This document shows positions 1-7,512 of a DNA stretch of 8,738 nt, piece after piece (the stretch's first letter is position 1; the number at the start of each line of letters is the position of its first letter). This DNA is from Syntrophobacterales bacterium (GTDB lineage: Bacteria; Desulfobacterota; Desulfobaccia; Desulfobaccales; 0-14-0-80-60-11), in the NCBI GenBank assembly GCA_023229795.1, contig JALNYP010000113.1, forward strand, positions 1-8,738, given 5' to 3'. The position numbers were made by a program, and so were the translations under genes. The notes beneath the pieces are model-generated. The model did not search any database and was not told the origin of the DNA. It saw only the letters and a list, made by a program, of their open reading frames with translations.

Positions 1-3000
1 GCCCATCTTCTTCTGGAAGGATTCCATATAGAGGTAAAAGACCGGGGTGATATAGAGGGTGAGAAGCTGGGAAACTACCAAGCCGCCCACCACCGAGATA
101 CCCAGCGTCTGGCGGGATTCGCCCCCGGCGCCCAAGCCCAGGGCGATGGGCAGCGCCCCCATGAGGGCCGCCATGGTGGTCATCATGATGGGCCGGAAGC
201 GCACCAGGGCCCCGGAGTAAATTGCCTCCAGCGGGCTTTTGCCTTCGTTGCGTTGGGCTTCCAGGGCGAAGTCGATCATCATGATGGCGTTCTTCTTGAC
301 GATGCCCACCAGCATGATAATCCCCACGAAACCATAAATGTCCAGGTCCAGGTGAAAGAGCAACAGCGCCGCCAGGGCCCCCACCCCGGCCGAAGGCAGA
401 CCCGACAGGATGGTGACGGGATGGATGAAGCTCTCATAGAGAATGCCCAGGATCATGTAGATGACCAGGATGCACATGATCAGCAGGAGCCAGAGGCCTT
501 GCATGGAGGCCTGGAAGGCCTGGGCCGCGCCTTGGAAGCTGGTGGTGATGGTGGCCGGCAGCATCTGCCGGGCCAGGTTTTGCACCACGGTCACCGCGTC
601 CCCCAGGGCCATCCCGGGCTTCAGGTTAAAGGAGATGGTCACCGCGGGCAGTTGCCCGGCATGGTTGATGGTGAGGGGACCCAGAGTCTCGGTTAAATTG
701 GCCAGGGCCGCCAACGGCACCTGTTGGCCGGTATTCGACCTCACGTACAGCAATTGCAGGGCCGAAGGATCCATCTGGTACCTCGGCTCCAATTCCATGA
801 TGACCTGGTACTCGTTATTGGGGGCGTAGATGGTGGAAATCTGCCGGGACCCGTAAGCGTAGTACAGGGCGTCCTCGATCTGCTGGGCCGAAACCCCCAG
901 GGTGGCCGCCTTGTCCCGGTTGATCACCACGTTCACCTGAGGGTTCTTAATCTGCAGATCGCTATTGACGTCCACCAACCCCGGCAAATCCCGCATCTTG
1001 TCCTGGAGCAGAGGAGCATACTTATAGAGTTGGCCGGTGTCCGGACTCTGCAAGGAAAGCTGATAGAGGCCCTTGGTCAGCATGCCGCCGATGCGGATAG
1101 GCGGGAGATTCTGCGGATAAGCCCGGATACCGGGGACTTTTGACAGTTGGACCCGCAGATCCTGGATGATCTTGTCCACCCCCGGACGCTGATTGCGCGG
1201 AATCAGGCGGATGAACATGCGGCCGGTATTGCCCGCCACGTTGGGACCGCCCGCGCCGACGCTCGAAAAAAAATTCTTCATATAGGGATTTTGCATCACG
1301 ATGGCCATCAATGCCTTTTGTTCCTTGACCATGGCCTCAAAGGAAATACCTTCAGCGGCCTCCGTGAAGGTGAAAATGGATCCCGTATCTTCACTGGGCA
1401 GGAAACCTTTGGGGATAATGGCGAAGAGCACGAAGGTGACCACCAGGAGCAGGCCGGACACGATCAGGGTAACCCGGCGATGCCTGAGCACCCACTGCAG
1501 GGTAGAATCATAGAGCCGGAGCAGGCCGTCAAAAAAACGCTCCGTCAACATATAGAGACGGCCGTGATGCTCTTCCCGGGGCGGCTTTAAAAACCGGCTG
1601 CACAACATGGGGGTGAGGGTCAGGGAGACCAGGCCGGAAACCAGGATGGCGGCTACGATGGTCACCGCGAACTCATGCAGCAGTCGGCCCAGGATGCCGC
1701 CCATGAAAAATACCGGGATAAACACCGCGGCCAGAGACAGGGTCATGGAGAGAATGGTGAAGCCGATCTCCCGGGAACCCTTGATGGCTGCCTCAAAGGG
1801 CTTTTCTCCCATTTCCATGTGACGCACGATATTTTCCAGCACCACAATGGCGTCGTCCACCACGAAGCCCACCGCCAGAATCAGGGCCATCAAGGACAGG
1901 TTATCCAGGCTGTAGCCCAAAAGATACATAACGGAAAAGGTGCCCACAATGGACATGGGCAAAGCCAGGCTGGGGATAATGGTGGCGGACAGGTTGCGCA
2001 GAAAGAGGAAGATCACCAGGACCACGAGGCCCAGCGCCAACAGCAGGGTGAACTGGACGTCATTCACCGATTCCCGGATGGTGGCGGAACGGTCATACAG
2101 GGTGTAGATGCCTACCGAGGCCGGAATCTGGCTCCTCAGGATCGGCAAAATCTTGTTGATGGAATCCACCACCTGGATGGTGTTGGTCCCCGGCTGGCGC
2201 TGGATGGCCAGGACGATGGCCCTGGTATTTTTGTACCAGGAGGCCAGCTTGTCATTTTCGACGCTATTGAGCACCCGGCCCAGATCAGCCAGGCGCACGG
2301 GTTGCCCGTTACGGTAGGCCACGATCAGCGGCCGGTACGCCTCGGCAGTGGTGAGCTGGCCGGTGGCCTGGACCGTAACGGCCTTGTGGGCGCCATACAG
2401 GGTCCCCGTGGGCAGGTTGACGTTTTGGCTTTTGACCGCGTCCCCCACTTCATTGATGCCGAGCCCCCGGCTGGCCAGGGCCTTGGGGTCCAGTTGAATC
2501 CGCACCGCATATTTTTGGGTACCGAAAATCTGGACCTGGGCCACCCCATCCACCATGGAGATGCGCTGCGCCATCAGAGTCTGGCCGTATTCATCCACAG
2601 TGGACAGCGGCAGGGTGTCCGAGCTCAAAGCCAGATAAAGGACCGGCTGGTCCGCGGGATTGACCTTTTGATACGTGGGCGGCGTGGGCAGTTCGGGTGG
2701 CAGTTGCGCCCCGGCCTTGGCAATGGCCGCCTGGACGTCCTGGGCCGCGGCGTCGATGCTCCGGCTCAAGGCGAATTGCAGGGTGATCTGGCTGAGCCCC
2801 AGGGCGTTGGTGGAACTCATGGAGTCCAGGCCGGCGATGGTGGAGAACTGGCGTTCCAGGGGGGTGGCCACCGCGGCAGCCATGGTCTCGGGCGAGGCCC
2901 CGGGCAGGGTGGCGCTCACCATGATGGTGGGAAAGTCCACGTTGGGCAGATCGCTCACCGGCAGGTAGCGATAGCTCATGGCCCCGAAAATCAGGATAGA

Positions 3001-3057
3001 CAGCATGACCAGGGTGGTCATGACCGGCCGGCGGATAAAGAGTTCGGTGAAGTGCAT
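1..3057 (-). CDS. RND (HAE1) multidrug efflux pump, inner-membrane subunit, C terminus cut by window edge
   Basis: This is a proton-driven exporter of the AcrB/MdtB/MdtC type, which takes drugs or lipophilic compounds from the periplasm and outer leaflet and passes them to an outer-membrane channel through the adaptor encoded upstream. The frame is open for exactly 1019 codons to the window edge; the family usually runs about 1030-1050, so only a short tail is missing. The start MHFTELFIRRPVMTTLVML is typical of the family. The TM4 motif GFVVDDAIVVLEN carries Asp401 and Asp402, and the TM10 motif GIVKKNAIMMIDFA carries Lys922; these correspond to AcrB Asp407, Asp408 and Lys940 of the proton relay. 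PADQPVLYLALSS near residue 140 recalls MdtB/MdtC. The gene begins 18 nt after the adaptor stop, with only a weak AGG or GGGGG ribosome-binding site, so it is probably translated from the same mRNA. Only three TTA/CTA/TCA codons occur. The family is certain; the substrate is not known. Confidence 0.96.
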   Translation of the reverse strand, partial: MHFTELFIRRPVMTTLVMLSILIFGAMSYRYLPVSDLPNVDFPTIMVSATLPGASPETMAAAVATPLERQFSTIAGLDSMSSTNALGLSQITLQFALSRSIDAAAQDVQAAIAKAGAQLPPELPTPPTYQKVNPADQPVLYLALSSDTLPLSTVDEYGQTLMAQRISMVDGVAQVQIFGTQKYAVRIQLDPKALASRGLGINEVGDAVKSQNVNLPTGTLYGAHKAVTVQATGQLTTAEAYRPLIVAYRNGQPVRLADLGRVLNSVENDKLASWYKNTRAIVLAIQRQPGTNTIQVVDSINKILPILRSQIPASVGIYTLYDRSATIRESVNDVQFTLLLALGLVVLVIFLFLRNLSATIIPSLALPMSIVGTFSVMYLLGYSLDNLSLMALILAVGFVVDDAIVVLENIVRHMEMGEKPFEAAIKGSREIGFTILSMTLSLAAVFIPVFFMGGILGRLLHEFAVTIVAAILVSGLVSLTLTPMLCSRFLKPPREEHHGRLYMLTERFFDGLLRLYDSTLQWVLRHRRVTLIVSGLLLVVTFVLFAIIPKGFLPSEDTGSIFTFTEAAEGISFEAMVKEQKALMAIVMQNPYMKNFFSSVGAGGPNVAGNTGRMFIRLIPRNQRPGVDKIIQDLRVQLSKVPGIRAYPQNLPPIRIGGMLTKGLYQLSLQSPDTGQLYKYAPLLQDKMRDLPGLVDVNSDLQIKNPQVNVVINRDKAATLGVSAQQIEDALYYAYGSRQISTIYAPNNEYQVIMELEPRYQMDPSALQLLYVRSNTGQQVPLAALANLTETLGPLTINHAGQLPAVTISFNLKPGMALGDAVTVVQNLARQMLPATITTSFQGAAQAFQASMQGLWLLLIMCILVIYMILGILYESFIHPVTILSGLPSAGVGALAALLLFHLDLDIYGFVGIIMLVGIVKKNAIMMIDFALEAQRNEGKSPLEAIYSGALVRFRPIMMTTMAALMGALPIALGLGAGGESRQTLGISVVGGLVVSQLLTLYITPVFYLYMESFQKKMG

Positions 3058-3075
3058 AGGGGCGCCCCCGGACCT

Positions 3076-4203
3076 TTAGAGCCCGCTCTTGATCTGGACC
3101 TTGGCTCCCGGCACCAGCCTAAGCTGCCCGTCGGTCACGACCTGTTCCCCGGGCTTAACCCCCTGCTTGATGATGACCTCGCCGTCCAAGCTCCGGTCTA
3201 CTTCCACGCGGCGGACCTCCACGGTCAGGTCGGGCTTGATGACGAAGACGATATCGCCTTCCTGGCTCGATTGGATAGCCCGGGCCGGCGCCAGGACGGC
3301 GTGGGGCTGAGTGGAGAGCTTCACCACCACGTTGACGAACAGGCCGGGCCACAGCCGCTTGGGCTCGTTGGCAAAGGTGGCCTTACACACGAACGTCCCG
3401 GTAGCCTTATCCACGGTGTTATCCACAAAGGTCAGGACCCCGGTTTCCGGATTCTCCAGCCCGGCGATCACGGCCTCCACCGGGATTTTCTCTGCCGCCA
3501 TGTACTTGCGGATTTCCGCCAGGTTCTGCTGCGGAATGGCGAAAGTCACGTATATCGGCTGGATCTGATTGATGACCACCATGGCGGTGTCGGCGTTCTC
3601 TTTGATCATGTTCCCCTGGTTCGCCAACAGGCTGCCGGTGCGGCCGGTGATGGGGGCCTTGATATAGCAATAACTCAGGTTGAGCTTGGCATTCTGCACC
3701 GCCACCTGATCGGCGTTGACCACTGCGGTCAAAGAGTCGGCAGTGGACCGGGCCTGGTCGTAATCCTGCTGGCTGACGAATTGCTTGCGGATCAGCTCGG
3801 CGTAGCGCTTCAGGTCGGCCTGGGCCTTGACCGCCAGGGCCTTGTCTTTTTGCAGGTTGGCTTCGACCTGCCTCAGGGCCGCTTCATAGGGGCGAGGATC
3901 GATGACGAAGAGGAGATCGCCCGCTTTCACGTCCTGGCCTTCCTTGAAATTGACCTGGACCAACTGCCCGGCAATCCGGGATTTAATGGACACGGTGGAG
4001 TAGGCCTCAACGTTGGCGATGGCCTTCACTTCCACGGGCACGGTCTTTTCGGTCACTGTGGCGGCCAGGACCGGCACCGGCGGCGGCGGGGGCGGCTTTT
4101 TTTCGCCCGAACAGGAGCCGATCAACAGGGATACGGCCAGGAAAAAGGCCAAACAGGGCCGGACGCCGGACTTAAGACCGAGATAATTGCGGGAGTTGTC
4201 CAT
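3076..4203 (-). CDS. RND efflux periplasmic adaptor (membrane fusion) lipoprotein, MdtA/AcrA type
   Basis: The adaptor bridges the RND pump of the next gene to an outer-membrane channel. With the ATG at 4203 it is 375 residues, normal for the family. A basic n-region and a hydrophobic stretch end in LLIGSC, a lipobox with Cys31, so the protein should be lipid-anchored; the next residue is Ser, not the Asp linked to inner-membrane retention. Six prolines (37-42) follow as a linker. The first biotinyl/lipoyl half lies near 70-103 (SRIAGQLVQVNFKEGQDV), the alpha-helical hairpin near 105-177, the second lipoyl half near 181-190 (IKAPITGRTG), the beta-barrel near 214-294 and the membrane-proximal domain to the end. 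The order and motifs match E. coli MdtA closely. An in-frame TTG at 4221 has a GGAAG sequence 3 nt upstream and would add six residues; I prefer ATG because the signal peptide is more usual, although no clear ribosome-binding site precedes it. A strong promoter lies about 100 nt upstream. Confidence 0.95.
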   Translation of the reverse strand: MDNSRNYLGLKSGVRPCLAFFLAVSLLIGSCSGEKKPPPPPPVPVLAATVTEKTVPVEVKAIANVEAYSTVSIKSRIAGQLVQVNFKEGQDVKAGDLLFVIDPRPYEAALRQVEANLQKDKALAVKAQADLKRYAELIRKQFVSQQDYDQARSTADSLTAVVNADQVAVQNAKLNLSYCYIKAPITGRTGSLLANQGNMIKENADTAMVVINQIQPIYVTFAIPQQNLAEIRKYMAAEKIPVEAVIAGLENPETGVLTFVDNTVDKATGTFVCKATFANEPKRLWPGLFVNVVVKLSTQPHAVLAPARAIQSSQEGDIVFVIKPDLTVEVRRVEVDRSLDGEVIIKQGVKPGEQVVTDGQLRLVPGAKVQIKSGL

Positions 4204-4289
4204 GAGGAATTGAGATTTCAAGATCTTCCGTGAACCATTCGCTGGAATCGATCGGGACGGTGCAACGTCTTATTCCGGCTAAAATTTTC

Positions 4290-4306
4290 GGCTGACGCAC
4301 CCAGCC
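4290..4306 (-). other. Small stem-loop at the 5' end of the adaptor-pump transcript
   Basis: On the minus strand GGCTG pairs with CAGCC around a 7-nt loop, and GAAAATTTT follows directly. The stem starts within about ten bases of the expected transcription start, so the mRNA would begin with this hairpin. Five base pairs is short for a terminator; a role in mRNA stability or as a regulator site is possible but unproven. Confidence 0.3.
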
Positions 4307-4308
4307 CA

Positions 4309-4345
4309 ATTATACGATTATAGTGCTCCTCTCAGCCCCAGCCAA
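4309..4345 (-). promoter_or_regulatory. Sigma-70-type promoter of the adaptor-pump operon, with a doubled -10
   Basis: Read on the minus strand, TTGGCT (4345-4340; 4 of 6 matches to TTGACA) is followed by a 17-nt spacer and a perfect TATAAT (4322-4317). A second perfect TATAAT (4314-4309) lies 2 nt further on, but has no good -35 at the right distance. Expected starts are near 4310 and, if the second hexamer is used, near 4302, giving a leader of about 100 nt to the adaptor ATG. The position, in the 167-nt gap between the ABC permease and the adaptor, fits an independent efflux transcript. Confidence 0.65.
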
Positions 4346-4355
4346 GCAAAATTAT

Positions 4356-4369
4356 GGGGCCTTTTCCCC
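4356..4369 (-). terminator. Weak possible terminator after the YbhR-like gene
   Basis: Directly after the TAG stop the minus strand reads GGGG-AAAAGG-CCCC and then ATAATTTT. A 4-bp GC stem with a broken T tract is a poor intrinsic terminator. It is listed only because it lies exactly between the ABC and RND units, upstream of the promoter. Confidence 0.22.
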
Positions 4370-4370
4370 T

Positions 4371-5507
4371 CTAAGCCAGATGCACCTTAAACCGGGCCAC
4401 GGCCAGCCCCAGCATGCCCATGCCCAGGACGGTCATGGCGAGGATTTCGGGCCACAGCAGGCCCACGCCGGCCCCTCTAAGAAAGATGCTCTGGGTCACG
4501 ATGACAAAGTACATCAGCGGGTTGAGCCGGGTAAGATACTGAAAGAACACCGGCATGTTGGCGATGGGAAAAATGAGCCCTGACAGGAGAATGGCCGGAG
4601 TCAGGAAGAGGTTGCCGGCCATCATGGCCTGCTGCTGGGTGGAGGAGATGGTGGAAATGAGCAGCCCCAGACCCACGGAATTAAACAGAAAGGCTAAGGT
4701 GCCCAGGAGTAGCACCAGAAAGCTGCCCCGAAACGGCACCTCGAACCACAAGATGCCCAAGGCCGTGACCATGGCCACTTCCAGCACGGAGATGATGACA
4801 AAGGGAATGGTCTTGCCCAGCATCAGTTCGATAGGCCGGATGGGAGTCACCAGTATCTGCTCCAGGGTGCCGATCTCTTTTTCCCGCACCACCGACAGGG
4901 CCGTGAGCATCAGGCTGACCAGCAGCACCACCATGGCGATAACCCCCGGCACCATGGAGTACCGGCTGATCAGGTTGTCGTTGACCCAGGCCCGGGGTTC
5001 AATGTTGAGGGGCAGGCCGAGTTGGCCCACCCATTGCTGGCCTTTGCTGGCCAACCGCCGGTTCAACTGCTCCTGGTTGTAGTCGGCGATCACCGTACCG
5101 GCATAGCGGTTGACGATGAGCGCGGCGTTGGAATCGGTGGCGTCCACAATTACCTGGAGCCGCCCCGATTTCCCCTGGCGCAGCCGGGTGGCGAAATCCC
5201 ACTGGATCCACATAGCCATGGTGATCTCGCCCCGGTCGATAAGATCCAGCAGCTCTTTCTTACTGTTGATAAAGTACTTGACGTCGAACCAGTCATTGGA
5301 GGTAAACCGGTCAACGAGTTGCCGGGACTCCATAGTGCGGCTTTCATCGAACACGGCGGTAGCCACGTGCTTGATATCGAAGTTGACCACATACCCATAG
5401 GTAAGCAACTGCACCAGAGGCGGCACGATGAGAAAAAAGCGCAGCTTTTTGTCCCTCAGGACCTGGATGAACTCCTTGATAATGATATTGCGGATACGGC
5501 GCCACAT
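4371..5507 (-). CDS. ybhR: ABC-2 type exporter permease, YbhR-like
   Basis: This is one of two paralogous transmembrane subunits of an ATP-driven exporter in the inner membrane. It is 378 residues long. Amphipathic helix 1-20 and a first membrane helix (about 23-41) are followed by a large outside domain (about 42-184) with the DATDSNAA motif at 122-129, then five membrane helices near 185-206, 233-255, 261-287, 296-318 and 349-372. The coupling segment VREKEIGTLEQ (207-217), STQQQA, PAILLSG and the N-P pair near 329 match E. coli YbhR as I remember it. It aligns along its length with the YbhS-like permease (for example YGYxxxFDIKxV), so a heterodimer is the natural reading. The start codon is nearly touched by a heptamer array whose last units give GAGAG 6 nt upstream, the only ribosome-binding-like sequence. 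marC separates it from its partner. Drug export is inferred from the family; the symbol is a family-level assignment. Confidence 0.93.
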   Translation of the reverse strand: MWRRIRNIIIKEFIQVLRDKKLRFFLIVPPLVQLLTYGYVVNFDIKHVATAVFDESRTMESRQLVDRFTSNDWFDVKYFINSKKELLDLIDRGEITMAMWIQWDFATRLRQGKSGRLQVIVDATDSNAALIVNRYAGTVIADYNQEQLNRRLASKGQQWVGQLGLPLNIEPRAWVNDNLISRYSMVPGVIAMVVLLVSLMLTALSVVREKEIGTLEQILVTPIRPIELMLGKTIPFVIISVLEVAMVTALGILWFEVPFRGSFLVLLLGTLAFLFNSVGLGLLISTISSTQQQAMMAGNLFLTPAILLSGLIFPIANMPVFFQYLTRLNPLMYFVIVTQSIFLRGAGVGLLWPEILAMTVLGMGMLGLAVARFKVHLA

Positions 5508-5508
5508 G

Positions 5509-5543
5509 GTGAGCTCTCAGCTTTCAGTGGTCAGCTTTCAGCA
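5509..5543 (-). repeat. Heptamer array, five NGCTGAN units, next to the ybhR-like start
   Basis: On the minus strand the units are TGCTGAA, AGCTGAC, CACTGAA, AGCTGAG and AGCTCAC, giving a strict 7-nt period over 35 nt that ends one base before the ATG. The 11-mer TCAGCTTTCAG occurs twice on the plus strand (5517-5527 and 5531-5541). The same family recurs in opposite orientation at 7513-7547. Confidence 0.75.
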
Positions 5544-5585
5544 TACGGATAAAACAACCTGGCGATATTGCGGTCTTGCCGCCCG

Positions 5586-6248
5586 TCACCCCGGGGGGAT
5601 GACATGATAAGTTTGTAGGGCCTCAATTATGCCATGGAAGACCAGCCCCATTCCCATGGCCGCCACAAAAAAGCCGACAATCCGAGTGGCGGCGTCTATC
5701 CCTTTGACGCCGAGGCGACTCATAAGCTCTTTGGCGTAGGCTAAGATCAAGTAGGTAACCAACATCACAGCCACACTGGCCAACGATATCGCGATCAGGG
5801 AGACAAAGTTGGCGATGGGATGATGCACCATCGAACACATACCCAGGACAGTGGCGAGGACTCCCGGACCGAACATGAGGGGCATAGCCAGGGGCACAAA
5901 GGCAATATCCAGGCCCTGGCCGGGGGAGTTGCTCCCCCCCGCGTGAAGCACACCGCCCGAAGGAGAGGGTAAAAACAGACTAAACCCGATGCGCATCAAA
6001 ATGATGCCGCCGACAATGCGGACCATGCTGAGCGATACCGAAAAAATCTGCAGCATGACCGTCCCAAACACCAGAAAGAAAAAAATTAATAACGTGGCAT
6101 AGAAACAGGAGAGGCGGGCAACCCGAAGATGAGCCTGTTCATCCTGCCCTGACAAGAGTCTAAGATAAATGGGCAATGATTCAAGTGGGTTAATTACTGC
6201 CAACATCGTGGTAAAAGTCCCGATAAACAGAGCCAGCGGTGTTTCCAT
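5586..6248 (-). CDS. marC: MarC-family integral membrane protein
   Basis: This 220-residue protein of the MarC (UPF0056) family is close to the 221 residues of E. coli MarC. Six membrane helices are visible near 6-28, 47-69, 72-92, 115-139, 145-170 and 187-209. Family hallmarks are NPLESLPIYL (20-29), RIVGG...RIGF (77-89), IAFVPLAMP...GPG (115-129) and a C-terminal GIDAATRIVGF followed by IIEALQTYH, matching the end of E. coli MarC as I recall it. The role of the family is unsettled: MarC was named for its place beside marRAB but is not itself shown to give drug resistance. The start has a good AGGGGG site 5 nt upstream. It sits between the two exporter permeases, 57 nt after one and 78 nt before the other. 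GC is about 54% by hand count, below its neighbours, and it has seven TTA/CTA/TCA codons, suggesting separate origin. The symbol is at family level. Confidence 0.93.
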   Translation of the reverse strand: METPLALFIGTFTTMLAVINPLESLPIYLRLLSGQDEQAHLRVARLSCFYATLLIFFFLVFGTVMLQIFSVSLSMVRIVGGIILMRIGFSLFLPSPSGGVLHAGGSNSPGQGLDIAFVPLAMPLMFGPGVLATVLGMCSMVHHPIANFVSLIAISLASVAVMLVTYLILAYAKELMSRLGVKGIDAATRIVGFFVAAMGMGLVFHGIIEALQTYHVIPPG

Positions 6249-6305
6249 CTCTTCCCCCTGATCTTATCGGCAGCCTTTAAACACTTTCTGCAACAACCGG
6301 CTCCC

Positions 6306-7439
6306 TCATCTGATCTTCTTGACGAACTTCTTAATAGCCATGACCACGAAAAACGTGGCGGACCCGGCCAGCATCACGGCGCTGGGCCACAAATACCCCA
6401 TGCCCAGACCTTTAAGATAGATCCCCTTGGAGATGGTGACCAGATACCGGGCCGGCACGATATAAGAGATGATCTGCAACGGCAGGGGCATCAGGTAGAT
6501 GGAGAACACAAAGCCGCTCAGCAGAAAGGACGGCAAGAAGGTGGTGAGCATGGCCATCTGGAAGGCCTGCAACTGGTTTTCGGACGTCACCGAAATGAGC
6601 AGGCCCTGCCCCAACGTAGCGATAAGGAAGATCGCGGATAGGCCGATCAACAGCAAGACGCTCCCCCGCAGAGGCACCTGAAAAAGAAACTGGCCCATGG
6701 TCATGACTATGGCCATATCGAACATGCCGATGATGAAGTAGGGGCCGAGTTTCCCCAGCAAGAGCTCCGTCCGTTTCAGCGGGGTGGCCATGAGTCCCTC
6801 CATGCTGCCCCGCTCCACTTCCCGGACCACCGTCAGGGCCGTGAGCAGGGCCCCCACCACCGTCATGATTACCGCGATCAGGCCGGGGACGATATAGTTG
6901 CGGGACTCCAGGTCCTCGTTGAACCAGAAGCGGGTCTGGGCGTCCACCGGCATCTGCCCCCGCCCCGAGCCTTTTTCGGTGAGCCGCTGTTCCAGCAGTT
7001 TCTGGTTATACCCCGCGGTCACCGCCTGGATGTAACCCAGCACGATATTGGCGGTGTTGGAATCGGTGCCGTCCACCACGGCCTGGCCTTTGGCAGTCTT
7101 GCCGGTCTGGTAGGACCAGGAAAAATCATAGGGCAGCATCAACCCCACCTGCACTTTGCGCTCCAGGATCAGGCGTTTCAATTCACCATAATCCTGAGTG
7201 TACCTCTCTATCCGGAAGTAGTCGGTGCCCCGGAACCGGTTGATGAAGTCTTCGCTGAGCTGGCTCCGTTCCTGGTCATAGACCGCCAGGGTGACGTTTT
7301 TGATGTCGAAGGTCAGGGCGTAGCCATAGAGCAACAAAAGCACCACCGGCAACAGGATAATTTGCAGGAGGCTGATGGGGTCCCGCCGGATGTGGATCAG
7401 CTCTTTGCGGGAAATGGCCCAGGTGCGCTTGAGGTCCAT
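6306..7439 (-). CDS. ybhS: ABC-2 type exporter permease, YbhS-like
   Basis: This is the partner transmembrane subunit of the ABC exporter, 377 residues long. The layout is the same as in the YbhR-like protein: a first membrane helix near 23-43, an outside domain to about 182 containing DGTDSNTA (123-130), then helices near 183-204, 231-254, 259-283, 294-318 and 349-369. VREVERGSMEGLM (205-217), KRTELLLGKL, FLPSFLLSGF and IVPARY are very close to E. coli YbhS from memory, which supports the assignment over the YbhR-like copy. It follows the ATPase gene by 108 nt filled with two heptamer arrays. No clear Shine-Dalgarno precedes the ATG; instead there is an A-rich leader ending in nine A and GCC, so initiation may rely on an unstructured A-rich site. 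Substrate is unknown; the family exports drugs or other hydrophobic molecules. Confidence 0.93.
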   Translation of the reverse strand: MDLKRTWAISRKELIHIRRDPISLLQIILLPVVLLLLYGYALTFDIKNVTLAVYDQERSQLSEDFINRFRGTDYFRIERYTQDYGELKRLILERKVQVGLMLPYDFSWSYQTGKTAKGQAVVDGTDSNTANIVLGYIQAVTAGYNQKLLEQRLTEKGSGRGQMPVDAQTRFWFNEDLESRNYIVPGLIAVIMTVVGALLTALTVVREVERGSMEGLMATPLKRTELLLGKLGPYFIIGMFDMAIVMTMGQFLFQVPLRGSVLLLIGLSAIFLIATLGQGLLISVTSENQLQAFQMAMLTTFLPSFLLSGFVFSIYLMPLPLQIISYIVPARYLVTISKGIYLKGLGMGYLWPSAVMLAGSATFFVVMAIKKFVKKIR

Positions 7440-7453
7440 GGCTTTTTTTTTGG

Positions 7454-7488
7454 TTTTCCGTTTTCTGTTTTCTGTTTTCCGTTTCTTG
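7454..7488. repeat. Heptamer array, five TTTTCYG-type units, in the leader of the ybhS-like gene
   Basis: On the plus strand the units are TTTTCCG, TTTTCTG, TTTTCTG, TTTTCCG and TTTCTTG, a 7-nt period over 35 nt. It lies 14 nt upstream of the YbhS-like ATG, separated by a run of nine T (7443-7451). On the transcript it is an A-rich, G/C-poor stretch. The unit differs from the NGCTGAN arrays but has the same period and copy number. Confidence 0.75.
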
Positions 7489-7512
7489 TCTTGAGGGGGT
7501 CTTTGTGCTTTT

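Noticed and set aside
253..1590. Several 120-147 codon plus-strand frames over the pump gene.
   Set aside because: They share the register of, or overlap, the continuous 1019-codon minus-strand frame and have no family motifs or ribosome-binding sites; they are shadows of the pump gene.
1675..4233. An 852-codon open frame on the plus strand, antisense to adaptor and pump.
   Set aside because: It is in exact codon register with the two minus-strand genes, and stays open because those genes almost never use TTA, CTA or TCA there. Its translation is rich in His, Gln, Gly and Asp with no recognisable domain, while the minus strand gives clear RND proteins.
5022..5552. A 176-codon plus-strand frame opposite the YbhR-like gene.
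   Set aside because: The minus strand carries an intact 378-residue permease with conserved motifs; the plus frame shows none and reads into the heptamer array.
5570..5582. GCGG-TCTTG-CCGC inverted repeat after marC, considered as a terminator.
   Set aside because: The stem is only 4 bp and no T tract follows on the minus strand, so it does not fit an intrinsic terminator.
6249..6305. Possible separate promoter for marC in the 57-nt gap.
   Set aside because: The best pairing (TTGCAG and GATAAG) has 19-nt spacing and a poor -10; not enough to call.
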